A DNA stretch of 64,000 nt from NCBI GenBank assembly GCA_018609125.1, contig JABAYF010000028.1:1-64000 (forward strand), read 5' to 3'. Below are positions 35,813 through 45,831 of this stretch, one piece after another. The position numbers and the translations under genes were made by a program. The stretch is from Candidatus Nanopelagicales bacterium (GTDB lineage: Bacteria; Actinomycetota; Actinomycetes; S36-B12). Each line of letters begins with the position of its first letter. The first letter of the stretch is position 1. Below the pieces are notes generated by a model. It was not told where the DNA came from, ran no database searches, and was given only the letters and a program-made list of their open reading frames with translations.

Positions 35813-36067
35813 ATGGAAATCAGCGGCCTTCTCAGCGCTCTCGGCGTCGGCATTGTGATCGGTGTGTTTGGGCGGGTGCTGACCCCGAATATGGCGCCCA
35901 TCGGATGCATCCTGACCGTGATTATTGGTGTCGTTGGCGCACTGCTCGGCTCTTTGGTGGGAGTGGCGGCCGGCTGGGGCTTTTGGGCGACCTTCGCCAT
36001 CCAGGTACTGATCGCAACCATTTTGGTGTCGATCGTCGCCGCGTTGAGTCGACCTCGTCAGCCCTAA
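35813..36067 (+). CDS. GlsB/YeaQ/YmgE-family stress-response membrane protein
   Basis: 84 aa from ATG 35813. Three hydrophobic helices (LLSALGVGIVIGVFGRVL, IGCILTVIIGVVGALLGSLVG, FWATFAIQVLIATILVSIVAAL) with Gly-rich faces fit the transglycosylase-associated GlsB/YeaQ family, often induced by general stress. Function unproven. It converges with the ornithine carbamoyltransferase gene 16 bp away, without a recognisable terminator. Confidence 0.85.
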   Translation: MEISGLLSALGVGIVIGVFGRVLTPNMAPIGCILTVIIGVVGALLGSLVGVAAGWGFWATFAIQVLIATILVSIVAALSRPRQP

Positions 36068-36083
36068 GCGGTGGTGTGTTCCC

Positions 36084-37097
36084 TCACGGTAGCGGCTGCG
36101 AACCCATGGTTGCCGCCATCATTGCTTTGATGGTGTGTAGTCGATTCTCGGCCTGGTCAAACACGATGCTGGCCGGTGATTCGAATACTTCATCGGTCAC
36201 TTCGGCGCCACCGATCAGCCCGAAGTCCTCCTCGATGCGGGCGCCCACCACCGTGTCGGCATTGTGATAGGCCGGTAGGCAGTGCATGAAACGCGAATCA
36301 GACCGGTTGGTCCGCGACATGGTGTCGGCGGTGACTCGGTAGGGACGAAGCAAGGCCACCCGCTCAGCCCAGACCTCATCAGGTTCGCCCATGGATACCC
36401 ACACATCGGTCATGACGAAGGCTGCACCTGGTAGGGCCTGCTCGGGATCTGCGGTGAGTAGCAATCGGGCGCCTGATTCGCTCGCACGTTCCTGTGCCAA
36501 TTCTTGAACATCTGACGTTGGCCAGAGGGATTCCGGGGCCAGGATGCGCACATCGGAGCCCATGATTGCGCCCATCACCAGGAGTGAGTTGCCCATGTTG
36601 TTACGTGCATCTCCGAGGTAGACGTAGCTTAAGGACTCGGGGTCGCTGGCGTGTTCGCCCATGGTGAGGAAGTCGGCAAGCATCTGACTCGGATGCCACT
36701 TATCTGTCAATCCGTTAAGGACAGGAACGGTGGCGAAATCCGCGAGCTCTTCGATGGTCTGCTGGTGGTGTCCGCGAAATTCGATGCCGTCGTACATGCG
36801 CGATAGGACCCGAGCCGTATCGGCGGCTGACTCTTTGACACCGATGTGGGAGGAGGCTGGATCGATGTAGGTACTCGCAGCACCTAGATGGGCCGCGGCA
36901 ACCTCGAATGCACAGCGGGTCCGGGTGGAGGCTTTTTCGAAAATTAATGCAATCGACTTGCCATGAAGAAGTGGCTGGCCGTTGCCTCTCCGACGGTCAG
37001 CCTTAAGGGTCGCGGACAATCGAAGAAGTGCAGAAAGTTCCTCGCGAGAAAAGTCCGCCTCGCGCAGGATGTTCCGGCCGCGCAGATCTACCGCCAT
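36084..37097 (-). CDS. argF: Ornithine carbamoyltransferase
   Basis: 337 aa from ATG 37097, eight nt after CGGAGG; the frame stays open upstream through three tRNA genes, which is not coding. The carbamoyl-phosphate loop is [12 protein letters not shown], with [29 protein letters not shown] and the ornithine loop [12 protein letters not shown]. It condenses ornithine and carbamoyl phosphate to citrulline. It stands away from other arg or arc genes, so anabolic versus catabolic use cannot be settled here. Confidence 0.92.
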   Translation of the reverse strand: MAVDLRGRNILREADFSREELSALLRLSATLKADRRRGNGQPLLHGKSIALIFEKASTRTRCAFEVAAAHLGAASTYIDPASSHIGVKESAADTARVLSRMYDGIEFRGHHQQTIEELADFATVPVLNGLTDKWHPSQMLADFLTMGEHASDPESLSYVYLGDARNNMGNSLLVMGAIMGSDVRILAPESLWPTSDVQELAQERASESGARLLLTADPEQALPGAAFVMTDVWVSMGEPDEVWAERVALLRPYRVTADTMSRTNRSDSRFMHCLPAYHNADTVVGARIEEDFGLIGGAEVTDEVFESPASIVFDQAENRLHTIKAMMAATMGSQPLP

Positions 37098-37123
37098 AGT
37101 TAAACCTCCGGTACACACGTGGG

Positions 37124-37196
37124 TGGGCGATACAGGAATCGAACCTGTGACCTCTTCCATGTCAAGGAAGCGCGCTAACCCCTGCGCCAATCGCCC
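37124..37196 (-). tRNA. tRNA-Val (GAC)
   Basis: Minus-strand cloverleaf with acceptor GGGCGA/TCGCCC, anticodon stem CTTCC/GGAAG around loop TTGACAT (anticodon GAC), and T arm with GGTTCGATTCC. CCA is not encoded. Last of a Gly-Cys-Val trio. Confidence 0.94.
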
Positions 37197-37212
37197 GTGC
37201 GGTTGTGTTACG

Positions 37213-37283
37213 AGGTGGAGACGGGATTCGAACCCGTGTAGACGGCTTTGCAGGCCGTTGCCTCGCCTCTCGGCCACTCCACC
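37213..37283 (-). tRNA. tRNA-Cys (GCA)
   Basis: Minus-strand cloverleaf with acceptor GGTGGAG/CTCCACC, anticodon stem ACGGC/GCCGT with loop CTGCAAA (anticodon GCA), and T-loop GGTTCGAATCC. It lies between tRNA-Gly and tRNA-Val. Confidence 0.94.
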
Positions 37284-37305
37284 GGAGCCCAAAAGGGTCC
37301 CTTCG

Positions 37306-37378
37306 AGCGGACGACGGGATTCGAACCCGCGACCCTCACCTTGGCAAGGTGATGCGCTACCAGCTGCGCCACGTCCGC
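37306..37378 (-). tRNA. tRNA-Gly (GCC)
   Basis: Minus-strand cloverleaf with acceptor GCGGACG/CGTCCGC, anticodon stem TCACC/GGTGA with loop TTGCCAA (anticodon GCC). It is first in transcription order of the Gly-Cys-Val cluster, an arrangement also found in mycobacteria (glyU-cysU-valU). Confidence 0.94.
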
Positions 37379-37478
37379 GTGAGCGGGGTCTCCCACTCGG
37401 CCCCTGACGATAGCCGACTATGCCGCCACGACTGAACGCACCCCCGCACGATTCATCGTGAAGTGTCAAGATAGTGCC

Positions 37479-38555
37479 ATGTCGCGTTTGGCGCCGGTAA
37501 ATGAACCAGTCGCGGTGATGGGCGACCAGGTTGCCACCGACCTAATGGAGGTCACCGACGACCTTGCCCGCCTGTCTCAGGGCGGCCGCTGGGCCGTGGC
37601 GATTCCCTACGCCGGGCCACCGGTGCTTGCACGCTTTTCCTCCTGGGCTCCCGCCGGTGACGTCGGCCTGGCAGGTGCGTGGTCGGGAGTTTCGGCTTGG
37701 GAATCATCCATGAACAAGGTTCAATACTGCGCAGCTATCGAGGCGGTGCGTGGACACATTGAGCGTGGCACGGTGTATCAAACGAATATTTGCCGGATCC
37801 TTACCGCGTCAATCAATGACCCCGGACGCAGTGATATCGCCGGGCTATTTGCGCTGCTGCAATTTGCCCATTCAGCCCCCTACGCGGGAATGCTGCGACT
37901 TCCACGGGAGTCCATTCACATTGCCTGCGCATCGCCAGAACTTTTCTTAAGCCGCGACGGTAACCAACTGGATAGTGGGCCCATTAAGGGAACAGCAGCC
38001 ACATCGGCTGCGTTGCTCGACAAGGACTACGCCGAAAATGTCATGATCGTTGATTTGGTGCGAAATGACTTTGCGCACGTGTGTCTACCGGGGAGTGTCT
38101 CGGTGCCCGAACTTACCGCGGTGCGCTCACACCCCGGTTTGGTACATCTGGAATCACGTGTTCGTGGCGTACTCCACCCCGACCATGATTGGGCAGAAGT
38201 CTTCGCCGCAACCTTTCCGCCCGGGTCCATTACCGGTGCGCCACGATTCACCGCTGAGCAGATCATTGATCGGTACGAAACGGTGCCGAGGCAGTTCTAT
38301 TGCGGTGCTTTCGGCTGGATTGATGCCGATACGCAACAGGCAAGGTTGGCGGTAAGTATCCGCACGTTTTGGCGTCAGGGAGAACGACTGTGCTTTGGCA
38401 CCGGCGCAGGCATCACCTGGTCGTCAGATGCTGCGACCGAGTGGGATGAAACCGTGTTAAAGGCAAGTCGACTCACGGCGGTGGCGCAGATGCACTGGCC
38501 GGACCCGCAGCAGAGCCGGTCGCCGGTGATTGCAACTCAGGGAGCGACGCCATGA
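37479..38555 (+). CDS. pabB: Chorismate-binding enzyme, aminodeoxychorismate synthase component I (PabB-like)
   Basis: 358 aa from ATG 37479; GATAGT (37470-37475) suggests a leaderless start. The chorismate-binding core reads [17 protein letters not shown], then SPELFLSR, the ligand segment [22 protein letters not shown] and [23 protein letters not shown] with the Lys is typical of PabB. It transfers ammonia to chorismate for folate. The shortened N-terminus lacks a full anthranilate-synthase-type regulatory lobe. A glutaminase partner is not nearby; the lyase pabC follows with a 4-bp overlap. Confidence 0.9.
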   Translation: MSRLAPVNEPVAVMGDQVATDLMEVTDDLARLSQGGRWAVAIPYAGPPVLARFSSWAPAGDVGLAGAWSGVSAWESSMNKVQYCAAIEAVRGHIERGTVYQTNICRILTASINDPGRSDIAGLFALLQFAHSAPYAGMLRLPRESIHIACASPELFLSRDGNQLDSGPIKGTAATSAALLDKDYAENVMIVDLVRNDFAHVCLPGSVSVPELTAVRSHPGLVHLESRVRGVLHPDHDWAEVFAATFPPGSITGAPRFTAEQIIDRYETVPRQFYCGAFGWIDADTQQARLAVSIRTFWRQGERLCFGTGAGITWSSDAATEWDETVLKASRLTAVAQMHWPDPQQSRSPVIATQGATP

Positions 38556-39412
38556 CTCACCGCACGGACGCAACGATGGTGTGGGTGCACGACGAGAACG
38601 GATCAGGTTTGCATGCAGACGGTGCTGCCAGGGTATCGGTGCTTGACCATGGATTCACCGTGGCTGATGGCGTCTTTGAGACGCTCAAGGTAGAGCGTGG
38701 AATGGTCTTTGCGTTGCAGCGACACCTGTCCCGGCTGCGGCGATCGATCGCTGCCATAGGGCTGCCCGAGCCTGATCTTTCCGCAATCGAAAGCGCCGTG
38801 GAGGCCACGGTTGCGGCGAATACAACGTATATCGGTGACCACGCCCGACTGCGCATCACCTATACCGGTGGCCTTGGACCTCTCGGCTCAGATCGGCTTC
38901 GCGGTGTACCCACCTGGGTTGTTGCGGTGGCGCCCACGCGGCCATGGCCGGCGACCGCGATCTTGCACACGGTGGCCTGGCCGCTCAACGAGCGGGGCCC
39001 GCTGGTGGGCATCAAGTCAACGTCCTATGCCGAAAATGTCATGGCGCTGGCAGATGCTCATGCCCACGGCGCGGATGAAGCCCTGTGGCTGAACACGCGC
39101 GGTGAATTGTGCGAGGGGTCGGGCAGCAATATTTTCGTCGTTACGTCAGGTCGGGTATTCACACCGGAGCTAAGGTCAGGCTGTCTGGGCGGAATCACGC
39201 GCGAATTGTTGCTGGAGTGGTGCACTATCAGCGAGGTAGCGCTGACGAAGGCGGACTTGATCGCGGCCGACGAAGTATTCATCACCTCCAGTACCCGTGA
39301 CGTACAGCCGGTATCGGTTGTTGATGGGCGAAAACTTCCGGCCCCCGGTCCGATGACCACGACCGTGCAGGCGGAGTTTGCTCATCGCGCTGGGCTGGAG
39401 CCGAATCCATAG
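38552..39412 (+). CDS. pabC: Aminotransferase class IV, aminodeoxychorismate lyase
   Basis: 286 aa. Fold-type IV PLP enzyme: VLDHGFTVADGVFETLKV near the start, the PLP Lys in VGIKSTSYAENVMALADA, and the phosphate loop GELCEGSGSNIFVV. It should release pyruvate from aminodeoxychorismate to give p-aminobenzoate. Pairing with pabB supports this over branched-chain or D-amino-acid aminotransferase roles. Confidence 0.88.
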   Translation: MTHRTDATMVWVHDENGSGLHADGAARVSVLDHGFTVADGVFETLKVERGMVFALQRHLSRLRRSIAAIGLPEPDLSAIESAVEATVAANTTYIGDHARLRITYTGGLGPLGSDRLRGVPTWVVAVAPTRPWPATAILHTVAWPLNERGPLVGIKSTSYAENVMALADAHAHGADEALWLNTRGELCEGSGSNIFVVTSGRVFTPELRSGCLGGITRELLLEWCTISEVALTKADLIAADEVFITSSTRDVQPVSVVDGRKLPAPGPMTTTVQAEFAHRAGLEPNP

Positions 39413-39494
39413 CCACGCGAGTCGGTGGGGCGAAGAAAGTGGGTAGGTCCCTCACTATGGCCGCAACGGTCCCTGCGGTAGTCTCGGCGCGCTC

Positions 39495-39566
<72 letters not shown>

Positions 39567-39606
39567 CCGGGATAGCATCACTGCTCCGTACTGCAAAGGA
39601 GCACCT

Positions 39607-41610
39607 GTGGCTGACACCGTTCATATCACCACCGTCACTGCCGGCGAGTCCGCTGAGGTTGAGGTAGCAGCCGGATCAACCGGCCTGGACCTATTCGGCG
39701 ACGACCGCAGCATCGTCGTGGCACGAATCAATGGGGAGTTGTGCGATCTAGCCACGGTTTTGGTTGACCGCGACACGATCGAGCCTGTCCTCATTGATTC
39801 CCCCGATGGTCTCGCTGTGCTCCGACATTCCACCGCCCACGTCGCGGCCCAGGCCGTGCAGCACACCTTTCCCGATGCGAAACTTGGTATTGGCCCTCCC
39901 ATCGACAATGGGTTCTTCTATGACTTCGCTGTCGATGCGCCCTTTACGCCTGAGGACTTAAAGGTCTTGGAGAAGCAGATGCAGGTCATCATCAAGGCAC
40001 GGCAGCGTTTTCACCGAAGAATCGTGACGCGCAACGAAGCCGTCCATGAGTTGGCAGGGGAGCCGCTGAAACTTCAACTACTCGATCGTGGCAGCGACGC
40101 CGAGGTGATGGAAGTCGGCGGAAAAGAACTGACCATCTATGACAATATCGATCCTAAGACAAACGCTGTGTGCTGGGGCGATCTGTGTCGAGGTCCACAC
40201 GTGCCCCACACCGGCTACATCGCTCCCAATGCGTTCAAGCTCATGCGTACCGCGGCGGCCTACTGGCTCGGCGATCAAGCCAACGAGCAACTGCAGCGGG
40301 TATACGGCACAGCCTGGCCCGATAAGGAAGCGCTTCAGCAGTACACAACTTTCCTGGCCGAGGCGCAACGGCGTGATCACCGTCGACTTGGCGCCGAACT
40401 CGACCTCTTCAGTTTTCCCGATGAAATCGGCTCAGGGTTGGCCGTGTTTCATCCCAAGGGTGGAGTTGTTCGACGAGAGATGGAGGACTATTCGCGACGT
40501 CGCCACGAAGAGGGTGGCTACGAGACGGTCTACACCCCGCACCTGACCAAGTCGACGCTCTTTGAAACCTCCGGCCACCTTGATTGGTACGCGGAGGGTA
40601 TGTATCCACCCATGGATCTAGATGCCACCTATAACTCCGAGGGCGTCCTCACCAAACCGGCACAGCAGTACTACCTCAAGCCCATGAACTGTCCGATGCA
40701 CAATTTGGTGTTCAGTTCCCGCGGCCGTTCCTATCGCGAACTACCGCTGCGGCTGTTCGAATTCGGCACGGTGTATCGGTATGAGAAGAGCGGTGTCGTA
40801 CAGGGGCTGACTCGAGCGCGCGGATTCACCCAGGACGATGCCCATATCTACTGCACCCATGAGCAGATGCCAACTGAACTGGACAGTTTGCTCACCTTCG
40901 TCCTCAACCTGCTGCGCGACTATGGCCTCACTGACTTTTATCTAGAGTTGTCTACGCGCAACCCGGAGAAAACAATCGGTACCGAAGCTGAGTGGGATGA
41001 GGCAACCGCCGCGTTGCGTGAAGCAGCAGAGAAGCAAGACCTCGAACTGGTCCTTGACGAAGGCGGCGCAGCTTTTTATGGACCAAAGATCTCGGTGCAG
41101 GCCCGTGACGCAATCGGTCGCACCTGGCAGATGTCCACGATACAGGTGGACTTCCAACTACCCCAGCGATTCGACCTGGAGTACCAGGCCAGCGATGGCA
41201 CCAGGCAACGCCCGGTCATGATTCACCGTGCCCTATTCGGCTCTATCGAACGTTTCTTTGCCGTTCTCCTGGAACACTATGCGGGTGCGTTCCCGCCATG
41301 GCTGGCGCCAGTTCAGGTGGTATGTATTCCCGTGACCGATGGGCATGTCGACTACCTGTCTGAAGTCGCTCGTCAACTACGTGCCAAGGGGGTCCGGGTT
41401 GAGGTGGACGCATCCGACGATCGAATGCCGAAGAAGATCCGCACGGCGCAGAAGTTGAAGGTGCCCTTCATGCTGATTGCCGGGGACGACGACGTCGCGG
41501 CAGATGCCGTGTCATTTCGCTACCGCGACGGCACCCAAAACAATGGCGTGCCGATCGCCGATGCGATTGCAGAAATTGTTGCCGCAATCAGCAACCGGGT
41601 GCAGGTGTAG
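39607..41610 (+). CDS. thrS: Threonyl-tRNA synthetase
   Basis: 667 aa, GTG after AAGGAG. A TGS domain (about 1-65) is followed by the editing domain with the HxxxH pair in [12 protein letters not shown] and Cys in [12 protein letters not shown]. The class II core has motif 2 [32 protein letters not shown], and motif 3 with [13 protein letters not shown]. The C-terminal anticodon domain starts near 570. Complete and normal in length. The HIT gene starts 3 bp after its stop. Confidence 0.98.
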   Translation: MADTVHITTVTAGESAEVEVAAGSTGLDLFGDDRSIVVARINGELCDLATVLVDRDTIEPVLIDSPDGLAVLRHSTAHVAAQAVQHTFPDAKLGIGPPIDNGFFYDFAVDAPFTPEDLKVLEKQMQVIIKARQRFHRRIVTRNEAVHELAGEPLKLQLLDRGSDAEVMEVGGKELTIYDNIDPKTNAVCWGDLCRGPHVPHTGYIAPNAFKLMRTAAAYWLGDQANEQLQRVYGTAWPDKEALQQYTTFLAEAQRRDHRRLGAELDLFSFPDEIGSGLAVFHPKGGVVRREMEDYSRRRHEEGGYETVYTPHLTKSTLFETSGHLDWYAEGMYPPMDLDATYNSEGVLTKPAQQYYLKPMNCPMHNLVFSSRGRSYRELPLRLFEFGTVYRYEKSGVVQGLTRARGFTQDDAHIYCTHEQMPTELDSLLTFVLNLLRDYGLTDFYLELSTRNPEKTIGTEAEWDEATAALREAAEKQDLELVLDEGGAAFYGPKISVQARDAIGRTWQMSTIQVDFQLPQRFDLEYQASDGTRQRPVMIHRALFGSIERFFAVLLEHYAGAFPPWLAPVQVVCIPVTDGHVDYLSEVARQLRAKGVRVEVDASDDRMPKKIRTAQKLKVPFMLIAGDDDVAADAVSFRYRDGTQNNGVPIADAIAEIVAAISNRVQV

Positions 41611-41612
41611 CG

Positions 41613-42170
41613 ATGAACGTGGACGACCTAGGGGACCGTTGGGAACGCTTGTGGACGCCACATCGCATGGCCTACCTGGCCGGAGAGAGCAGGCCGACAC
41701 ATGATGAGCCGGGCGAAGATTGCCCCTTTTGTCGTGCACCTGGACAGTCAGACTCGGCGGGGCTCATCGTCCACCGCGGCGAACTTGCCTACGCCGTACT
41801 CAACCTTTTTCCGTACAACTCAGGTCATCTTTTGATCTGCCCCTATCGCCATGTGCCGCACTATGACGATCTCAGCGCCGCTGAGGTGGCCGAGGTTGGC
41901 GCACTTACGCAGGTATCGATGCGCGTATTGCGCCGGTGTTCTCGAGCCCATGGGTTCAATATCGGCATGAACCAGGGAAGTGTGGGAGGTGCTGGTATTG
42001 CGGGGCACCTGCATCAACACGTGGTCCCGCGTTGGGGCGGCGACACCAACTTCATGCCCATCATTGCCAGAACAAAGACCATGGCGCAATTGCTCGGCGA
42101 AACTCAACAGTTACTCGCACAAGCATGGGTTGAGGATGAAAACCTGCCCGCCCCTCCCGCCGAGGCCTAG
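41613..42170 (+). CDS. HIT-family protein, Ap4A phosphorylase-like
   Basis: 185 aa. CPFCRA resembles a Cys-x2-Cys metal knuckle near residue 37; NLFPYNSGHLLICPYRH leads to the histidine triad HLHQHVVPRW at about 129-138. Homologues at this position (thrS-HIT-pgsA) in mycobacteria are diadenosine-tetraphosphate phosphorylases (Rv2613c). It should degrade Ap4A, a by-product of aminoacyl-tRNA synthetases, which makes its coupling to thrS sensible. Confidence 0.9.
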   Translation: MNVDDLGDRWERLWTPHRMAYLAGESRPTHDEPGEDCPFCRAPGQSDSAGLIVHRGELAYAVLNLFPYNSGHLLICPYRHVPHYDDLSAAEVAEVGALTQVSMRVLRRCSRAHGFNIGMNQGSVGGAGIAGHLHQHVVPRWGGDTNFMPIIARTKTMAQLLGETQQLLAQAWVEDENLPAPPAEA

Positions 42171-42193
42171 GGCGCAGTCGGAGTCCGGTGTGT

Positions 42194-42979
42194 TCAGGAT
42201 AGACAGTCGCGCAGGAGCTGCAGCAGCGGATCGGTACCGAAGCCCGATGGGTACGAGGCGTGAAAGACCACCGGATACAGGCGACCACCTCGAACGGAAT
42301 CAATAAATTCTCGCTGGACAACTTCGGTGTCAAAGTGATGTCCACTAATGAGTTTCTCGATAAAGTGTGGATCAGCTGATTCGGTGGCGATGCCCTCGAG
42401 GAGCCGGTCGCGGTCATCGGTTATCAAACTGAGGTGTTCTGGCTCAGCAGGAATTACCAGGTACCTGCCATACGCGCCCGATCCTGTCGAGACGGAGTAG
42501 TCATAGATCGACTCGGTCAGTAGATCCAAAATCCCGCCCACCCCCGCTCCATCGGCATAGAGTGGTAACTGGACAGCGACGATGGAGGCGGCCTCGTCCA
42601 GGGCTGCCTGGCAGTGAGTCACGGCGTCTTCGAAATCAGCGTCGGGATCTTCCGAGTGGCTAATGACGATGATGCGCGGAACATTCCTCTCGGCACAGGC
42701 CTCCCACGCGTGAGTGGTGGCATCGTCAATATCTCCGTCGCCCTCCACCGCAGAGACAACGAAAATGACGCACGCGGGTGGATCAACCGGGGTGTTGAAA
42801 TCGGTGATCAAATGCTGGGGCTCGGTTGTCACCCACTCGATGCGCAGGCTCTCAGGCTCAATGGCAGCGAGGGTCTTCATGGAAGTGAGAAGGTCGGAGG
42901 TGTCGAAGTTTTGGGGGCCGGTTATGGCCACGCGCCTAGACTTCAGTTCCTGATCCACATACCTAGCCTGCCACGACAC
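42194..42979 (-). CDS. Pseudo-GTPase: isolated EF-G2-like G domain without P-loop
   Basis: 261 aa, tentative GTG start 42979 (another at 42958). VIFVVSAVEG...HAWEACAERNVPRIIVIS, then ADFEDAVTHCQAALDE, the LPLY and LDLL...YDYS pieces, and DRDRLLEGIATESADPHFIEKL with GGRLYPVVFHAS track the G domain of actinobacterial EF-G-like protein 2 (FusA2, Rv0120c type). The P-loop position reads GPQNFDTSD (21-29) instead of G-x4-GKT/S. The G4 NKxD position reads SHSED (107-111). Switch and DxxG segments are missing, as are EF-G domains II-V. It should not bind GTP normally. The frame is clean, so it is probably a maintained protein of unknown role. It lies antisense between the HIT gene and pgsA. Confidence 0.7.
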   Translation of the reverse strand: MSWQARYVDQELKSRRVAITGPQNFDTSDLLTSMKTLAAIEPESLRIEWVTTEPQHLITDFNTPVDPPACVIFVVSAVEGDGDIDDATTHAWEACAERNVPRIIVISHSEDPDADFEDAVTHCQAALDEAASIVAVQLPLYADGAGVGGILDLLTESIYDYSVSTGSGAYGRYLVIPAEPEHLSLITDDRDRLLEGIATESADPHFIEKLISGHHFDTEVVQREFIDSVRGGRLYPVVFHASYPSGFGTDPLLQLLRDCLS

Positions 42980-43049
42980 CGCTCACGCGACTAACATCAA
43001 GGGTCTGTCCGGCACAGCGCACCAGGCGATACGCAAATGAGGAGACCAC

Positions 43050-43685
43050 GTGCTGAATAATCCGGCGGCGCGCAAAGTGTCAGCGGTGGTGATCGATCCG
43101 GTGGCCCGTCTTCTCCTGGCGCTGCGAATCTCCCCGGATGTTGTCACCGTCGTGGGTACGGTGGGTGCGTGTGCGGGGGCCCTGGTCTTTTTCCCACGCG
43201 GTGACTTTCTCATCGGGGTGCTCGTGATTGTTGCCTTCATCGCCTCGGATCTTCTTGATGGCACCATGGCGCGTCTATCCGGGCGCGCGGGCCCGTGGGG
43301 CAATTTCCTCGACGCAACGATGGATCGGGTTGCCGACGGCTGCATTTTTGGTGCCCTGGTTTTGTGGTCGGCTGCCACCCAAAATTTCTGGGTAACCGCA
43401 GCAGCGCTTATCTGCCTCATTGGCGGGCAGGTGATTTCCTACGCCAAGGCGCGCGCCGAAGCCGTAGGCGCCACCGCCAATGTGGGCATAGCGGAGCGTG
43501 CCGAACGCCTCATTATTGTGTTGGGCGCATCCCTCTTGGCCGGCCTCGGTCTGCCCTATGTGCTCCCTGGAGCACTGATCATCCTGGCATTATTGACCGT
43601 CATCACGATCGGTCAGCGAATGTGGTTCGTGCGTGGCCAACTAAAGACACCCCGTGCGCCTGAACGGGGTGAACACAAGCCTTGA
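43050..43685 (+). CDS. pgsA: Phosphatidylinositol phosphate synthase (CDP-alcohol phosphotransferase)
   Basis: 211 aa, GTG after GAGGAG. The CDP-alcohol signature is complete: Asp67, Asp70-Gly71, Ala74-Arg75, Gly84, Asp88 and Asp92 (SDLLDGTMAR ... GNFLDATMDR). About six membrane spans surround it. In actinobacteria the enzyme at this locus joins CDP-diacylglycerol with inositol-1-phosphate to form PIP, the first step to phosphatidylinositol. The acyltransferase gene starts within its stop codon. Confidence 0.93.
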   Translation: MLNNPAARKVSAVVIDPVARLLLALRISPDVVTVVGTVGACAGALVFFPRGDFLIGVLVIVAFIASDLLDGTMARLSGRAGPWGNFLDATMDRVADGCIFGALVLWSAATQNFWVTAAALICLIGGQVISYAKARAEAVGATANVGIAERAERLIIVLGASLLAGLGLPYVLPGALIILALLTVITIGQRMWFVRGQLKTPRAPERGEHKP

Positions 43686-44605
43686 CGAAAACAAGTTTTT
43701 CCGGCCGCATTACCGACGCTAGTTTTGGCGCCGGTTGGACAATGATCCGCCGAATGCCTGAACCAGTTGCAGCGAAAGTCTTTTCGCAGGCGGGTAACAT
43801 CATGTGGCGTCGTCAAGGACAAAGTGTAAGGCAGTTGCGGGCCAATCTGGCGCGTGTCCTGCCGCCTCATCGTCTCAACGAGCTTGACGATCTCACCTAC
43901 GACGGTATTCAGCGCTACTTGCGCTATTGGCGCGAAGCGTTCCGACTACCCTCAATGTCTGCCGCCGAAGTTGTTGAAAGCTTTACGTTGGACGCCGGCT
44001 TAGACCGCCTTGACGCGATCATGGATGAAGGGAAAGGCGCGGTCATAGCGTTGCCGCACATGGGTAATTGGGATCATGCTGGCGCCTGGGCAACCGCTCG
44101 ATACGGGAGTCTCACCACTGTTGCCGAGCAGCTAAAGCCGGCCAGTCTGTATGACAGGTTCGTCGAATATCGCGAGACGCTCGGTATGGAGATCCTGCCG
44201 CTCGGTGGTACTAATACGGTGCGTGAGTTAGCCGAGCGACTGCGCCAGGGCCGACTGATCTGTCTTCTTGCCGACCGAGATCTGCAAGGCTCTGGCATCG
44301 ACGTGGAATTTTTCGGTGGAGCCGCAACGATGCCCCCGGGCCCGGCCATGTTGTCGCTGATGACCGGTGCACCACTACTTCCGGTCACGACATGGCACAC
44401 CGATGAGGGCACTTCAGCTGTTGTGGGCGCGCCGTTGCGCGTTGATCCAGTCGGAAACCGCGCAGAGCGGACCCGCGCGCTGACACAGCAGTTGGCGATA
44501 GCGTTCGAGGATTCCATCCGTGCCCATCCAGCTGACTGGCACATGATGCAGCGGTTGTGGCACGAAGACGTGCGATTGTCTCGCACACCCGGGAACCACG
44601 GATGA
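43682..44605 (+). CDS. Phosphatidylinositol mannoside acyltransferase (PatA/LpxL family)
   Basis: 307 aa, TTG start overlapping the pgsA stop as TTGA. The HxxxxD acyltransferase box is LPHMGNWDHAG at about 124-134; GRLICLLADRDLQGSGIDVEFFGG and MPPGPAMLSLMTGAPLLPV match the LpxL-like family. Homologue of Rv2611c, which adds an acyl chain to the first mannose of PIM. It sits between pgsA and pimA in a fully coupled operon. Confidence 0.93.
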   Translation: MTKTSFSGRITDASFGAGWTMIRRMPEPVAAKVFSQAGNIMWRRQGQSVRQLRANLARVLPPHRLNELDDLTYDGIQRYLRYWREAFRLPSMSAAEVVESFTLDAGLDRLDAIMDEGKGAVIALPHMGNWDHAGAWATARYGSLTTVAEQLKPASLYDRFVEYRETLGMEILPLGGTNTVRELAERLRQGRLICLLADRDLQGSGIDVEFFGGAATMPPGPAMLSLMTGAPLLPVTTWHTDEGTSAVVGAPLRVDPVGNRAERTRALTQQLAIAFEDSIRAHPADWHMMQRLWHEDVRLSRTPGNHG

Positions 44606-45831
44606 GTCGTGACGAAGGCGCTGCACCGATACCGGGGGTGTCCGGCCAACGAACTCTACGAATCGGAATTGTCTGCCCCTACGCGTGGGATGTCCCCGGG
44701 GGAGTGCAAGCGCACGTGCGCGACCTGGCAGAGACGCTCATGGATTTCGGGCATTTCGTCCGAGTGATTACTCCGGTGCAGGACCCCTCATTGCTTCCTG
44801 ACTACGCCGACGATGGGGGTCGTCCACGTTCGGTTCCCTACAACGGCTCGGTCGCGCGGCTCACCCTTGGTATGCGCGCAACGAATCACGTGCGTCGCTG
44901 GATTCGCGAGGGGGAGTTTGATGTCGTTCATGTTCATGAGCCGCTTGCTCCTAGCCTGTCATTACTCACCTGCTGGGCCGCCGAGGGCCCGATCGTGGCA
45001 ACGTGGCACTCGTCAATCGCCCGCTCGCGTGCCTTAAGTGTGGGTTATTACATTGCGCAGACCGCAATGGAAAAAGTGTCGGCACGAATTGCCGTTAGCG
45101 AGTATGCGCGTCGCACTCTGGTGGACCACATCGGTGGAGATGCGGTGCTGATTCCTAATGGAGTCAAGGTCGCAGATTTCGCCGAGGTCGCACCGTTGGA
45201 GCCACGCAATGGCCGCCGAGTCCTTTTCCTCGGGCGAACCGGTGAACCAAGAAAAGGGTTGTCTGTTTTGTTGCGGTCTTGGCCGGGGTTGAGACATAAC
45301 TTTCCCGACCTGAAGCTGGTCATAGTCGGTGCTGCTGATGAGGCTGATGTGCTAGCTCAACTGCCGGCCGAAGATGCTGCATCGCTCGAGTTTCTTGGAC
45401 CTCTCAGCGATCATGGCAAGGCCCGAGCGCTTCGATCCGCCGATGTCTACGTTGCCCCAAACACCGGCGGTGAATCCTTTGGCATCGTGCTACTAGAGGC
45501 CATGTCTGCCGGCACCCCGGTTGTGGCAAGCGATTTACCCGCATTCAGACGTGTCCTAGACGATGGCCGGACTGGTGCGGTCTTCATCAATGAAGATTCA
45601 AGCGACCTCACCCGCGTGTTGAGCCGTGTGCTGTCGTCATCGGCGGAGCGCGAATCCCTGGCCGCAGCGGGTTCGGCGCGGGCGGCTGAGTTTGACTGGT
45701 CTCACATCGCAGCCGATGTCGTTGCCGTGTACGACTCGGTAGTACAACCGGGTGAAGTCGTTAAGGTTGATTTGCGCGGGCAACTGATGGGCCGTTGGGG
45801 TCAGCGCGGGTCAACGTCAGGGGTCCGCTGA
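44602..45831 (+). CDS. pimA: Phosphatidylinositol alpha-mannosyltransferase PimA (GT4)
   Basis: 409 aa from ATG 44602, overlapping the previous stop by 4 bp. It opens LRIGIVCPYAWDVPGGVQAHVRDLAE, includes VHVHEPLAPSLSLL and the GT4 GDP-mannose site LFLGRTGEPRKGL, and the E-x7-E motif ESFGIVLLEAM. It transfers the first mannose to phosphatidylinositol on the cytoplasmic face. The next gene starts on the last base of its stop. Confidence 0.94.
   Translation: MSRDEGAAPIPGVSGQRTLRIGIVCPYAWDVPGGVQAHVRDLAETLMDFGHFVRVITPVQDPSLLPDYADDGGRPRSVPYNGSVARLTLGMRATNHVRRWIREGEFDVVHVHEPLAPSLSLLTCWAAEGPIVATWHSSIARSRALSVGYYIAQTAMEKVSARIAVSEYARRTLVDHIGGDAVLIPNGVKVADFAEVAPLEPRNGRRVLFLGRTGEPRKGLSVLLRSWPGLRHNFPDLKLVIVGAADEADVLAQLPAEDAASLEFLGPLSDHGKARALRSADVYVAPNTGGESFGIVLLEAMSAGTPVVASDLPAFRRVLDDGRTGAVFINEDSSDLTRVLSRVLSSSAERESLAAAGSARAAEFDWSHIAADVVAVYDSVVQPGEVVKVDLRGQLMGRWGQRGSTSGVR

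Noticed and set aside
37098-37469. N-terminal extension of ornithine carbamoyltransferase
   Set aside because: The open frame passes through tRNA-Val, tRNA-Cys and tRNA-Gly; a good ribosome-binding site precedes ATG 37097.
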